Shown here one piece after another: positions 4,828 through 5,148 of a stretch of DNA of 5,148 bases. How positions within the stretch are numbered: position 1 is the first letter of the stretch; each line of letters starts with the position of its first letter. Made by a program: the position numbers and the translations under genes. Source of the stretch: JAYTXL01 sp043742955 (GTDB lineage: Bacteria > Verrucomicrobiota > Verrucomicrobiia > Limisphaerales > JAYTXL01); NCBI GenBank assembly GCA_043742955.1, contig JAYTXL010000426.1, positions 1 through 5,148 of the forward strand, written 5' to 3'. Under the pieces are notes generated by a model. It saw only the letters and a list, made by a program, of their open reading frames with translations. It ran no database searches and had not been told where the DNA came from.

Positions 4828-5148
4828 AATGTTGCTTTCTACTGTGTGTTGACTTACCTGCGGCATGTTCAGTTTCTCCGCAGGAAGCGGGACTGTGCCG
4901 GTCGGAACGCGAAATGTAAATAACGGAGGCACTTGGTTCCGGATCACAGCCCATCCGTGGTGGCGAGGGCAGGGGCGTGGCACCCAAAAATAGTTGCCGT
5001 TGGTTGTTGCTATTTTGCTGGAACCGTCGATAATCGGCTCGTCTGTTAGATAGCTTGTCTCTTTCAAGGCATGGTAAATCCTCAGGTGAACTCAGTTCAG
5101 TGATGATTTTAGACCCGACGTTCGGGAACAGTCTGTGGAAAGTGCCGG
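4828..5148. other. Intergenic region with small inverted repeats; no convincing gene
   Basis: These 321 bases hold no frame I can support. They contain three perfect short inverted repeats: CCTGCGG/CCGCAGG (4857-4863 and 4878-4884, 14-base spacer), TGAAC-TCA-GTTCA (5087-5099) and CCCGA-CGT-TCGGG (5114-5126). The first lies about 30 bases upstream of the 41-aa gene and would be in its 5' leader. AT-rich patches around 4911-4923 and 4986-5020 could hold its promoter, but I found no -35/-10 pair with good spacing. Confidence 0.5.
4857..4884 (-). promoter_or_regulatory. Inverted repeat in the leader of the 41-aa gene
   Basis: CCTGCGG and its exact complement CCGCAGG are separated by 14 bases. 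The pair ends 29 bases before the ATG at 4827. It could fold in the mRNA leader or form a two-half-site operator, with half-site centres 21 bases apart (about two helical turns). No expression evidence; structure only. Confidence 0.35.

Noticed and set aside
4346..4987. 213-codon - strand frame spanning the 41-aa and 74-aa genes
   Set aside because: Out of frame with both small genes, rich in Pro/Arg/Ser/His, and crosses the 11-bp inverted repeat; typical shadow composition.
4828..5067. N-terminal extension of the 41-aa protein to a TTG at 5067 (121 codons)
   Set aside because: The added residues lack the Lys/Gln pattern, the frame would cross a hairpin, and the internal ATG gives a start that matches remembered small proteins.
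1..5148. tRNA, rRNA, CRISPR array, transposase or attachment-site duplication
   Set aside because: Looked for on both strands; no spaced direct repeats, cloverleaf, transposase motif or flanking duplication was seen.

Overview
The window is GC-rich (roughly 60% by eye) and looks like a piece of an environmental bacterial genome. Two small genes, one starting MKLQQGQVWKQGDEF next to a DnaJ-like gene and one starting MGDKSPKSNQK, resemble proteins I associate with Verrucomicrobiota. That assignment is from memory, is tentative, and no marker gene here settles it.

Left third (1-2202, all + strand): a row of restriction-modification and defence remnants. First comes the 3' end of a type I specificity gene (hsdS, cut by the window edge). 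Next is a 338-codon open frame with no credible start, which resembles the C-terminal extension of some reverse-transcriptase-type defence proteins, with the polymerase domain absent. Last is the C-terminal part of the type I restriction subunit HsdR. The HsdR piece begins inside helicase motif V and then jumps, in frame, past motif VI and the following segment. The gene order hsdS - extra gene - hsdR is what an R-M operon with an embedded accessory defence gene would leave after several deletions. It could also be a collapsed assembly. As it stands, no intact restriction motor or reverse transcriptase is encoded here.

Middle (2203-3093): a 159-base non-coding gap with a pyrimidine-rich tract, then an intact metallophosphoesterase gene (+) with all its metal-ligand motifs.

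Right (3061-4827, all - strand): read in transcription order, a 41-aa lysine-rich protein, an 11-bp inverted repeat, a 74-aa conserved-looking protein, a CbpA-type DnaJ co-chaperone starting 9 bases after it, and a stand-alone cyclic-nucleotide-binding-domain protein. The last has its own candidate promoter that would give a nearly leaderless mRNA, and its 3' end overlaps the convergent phosphoesterase gene by 33 bases. This side looks like ordinary housekeeping or stress chromosome, in contrast with the damaged defence island on the left. From 4828 to 5148 I see no convincing gene, only small inverted repeats. I see no tRNA, rRNA, CRISPR array, insertion sequence or attachment site.
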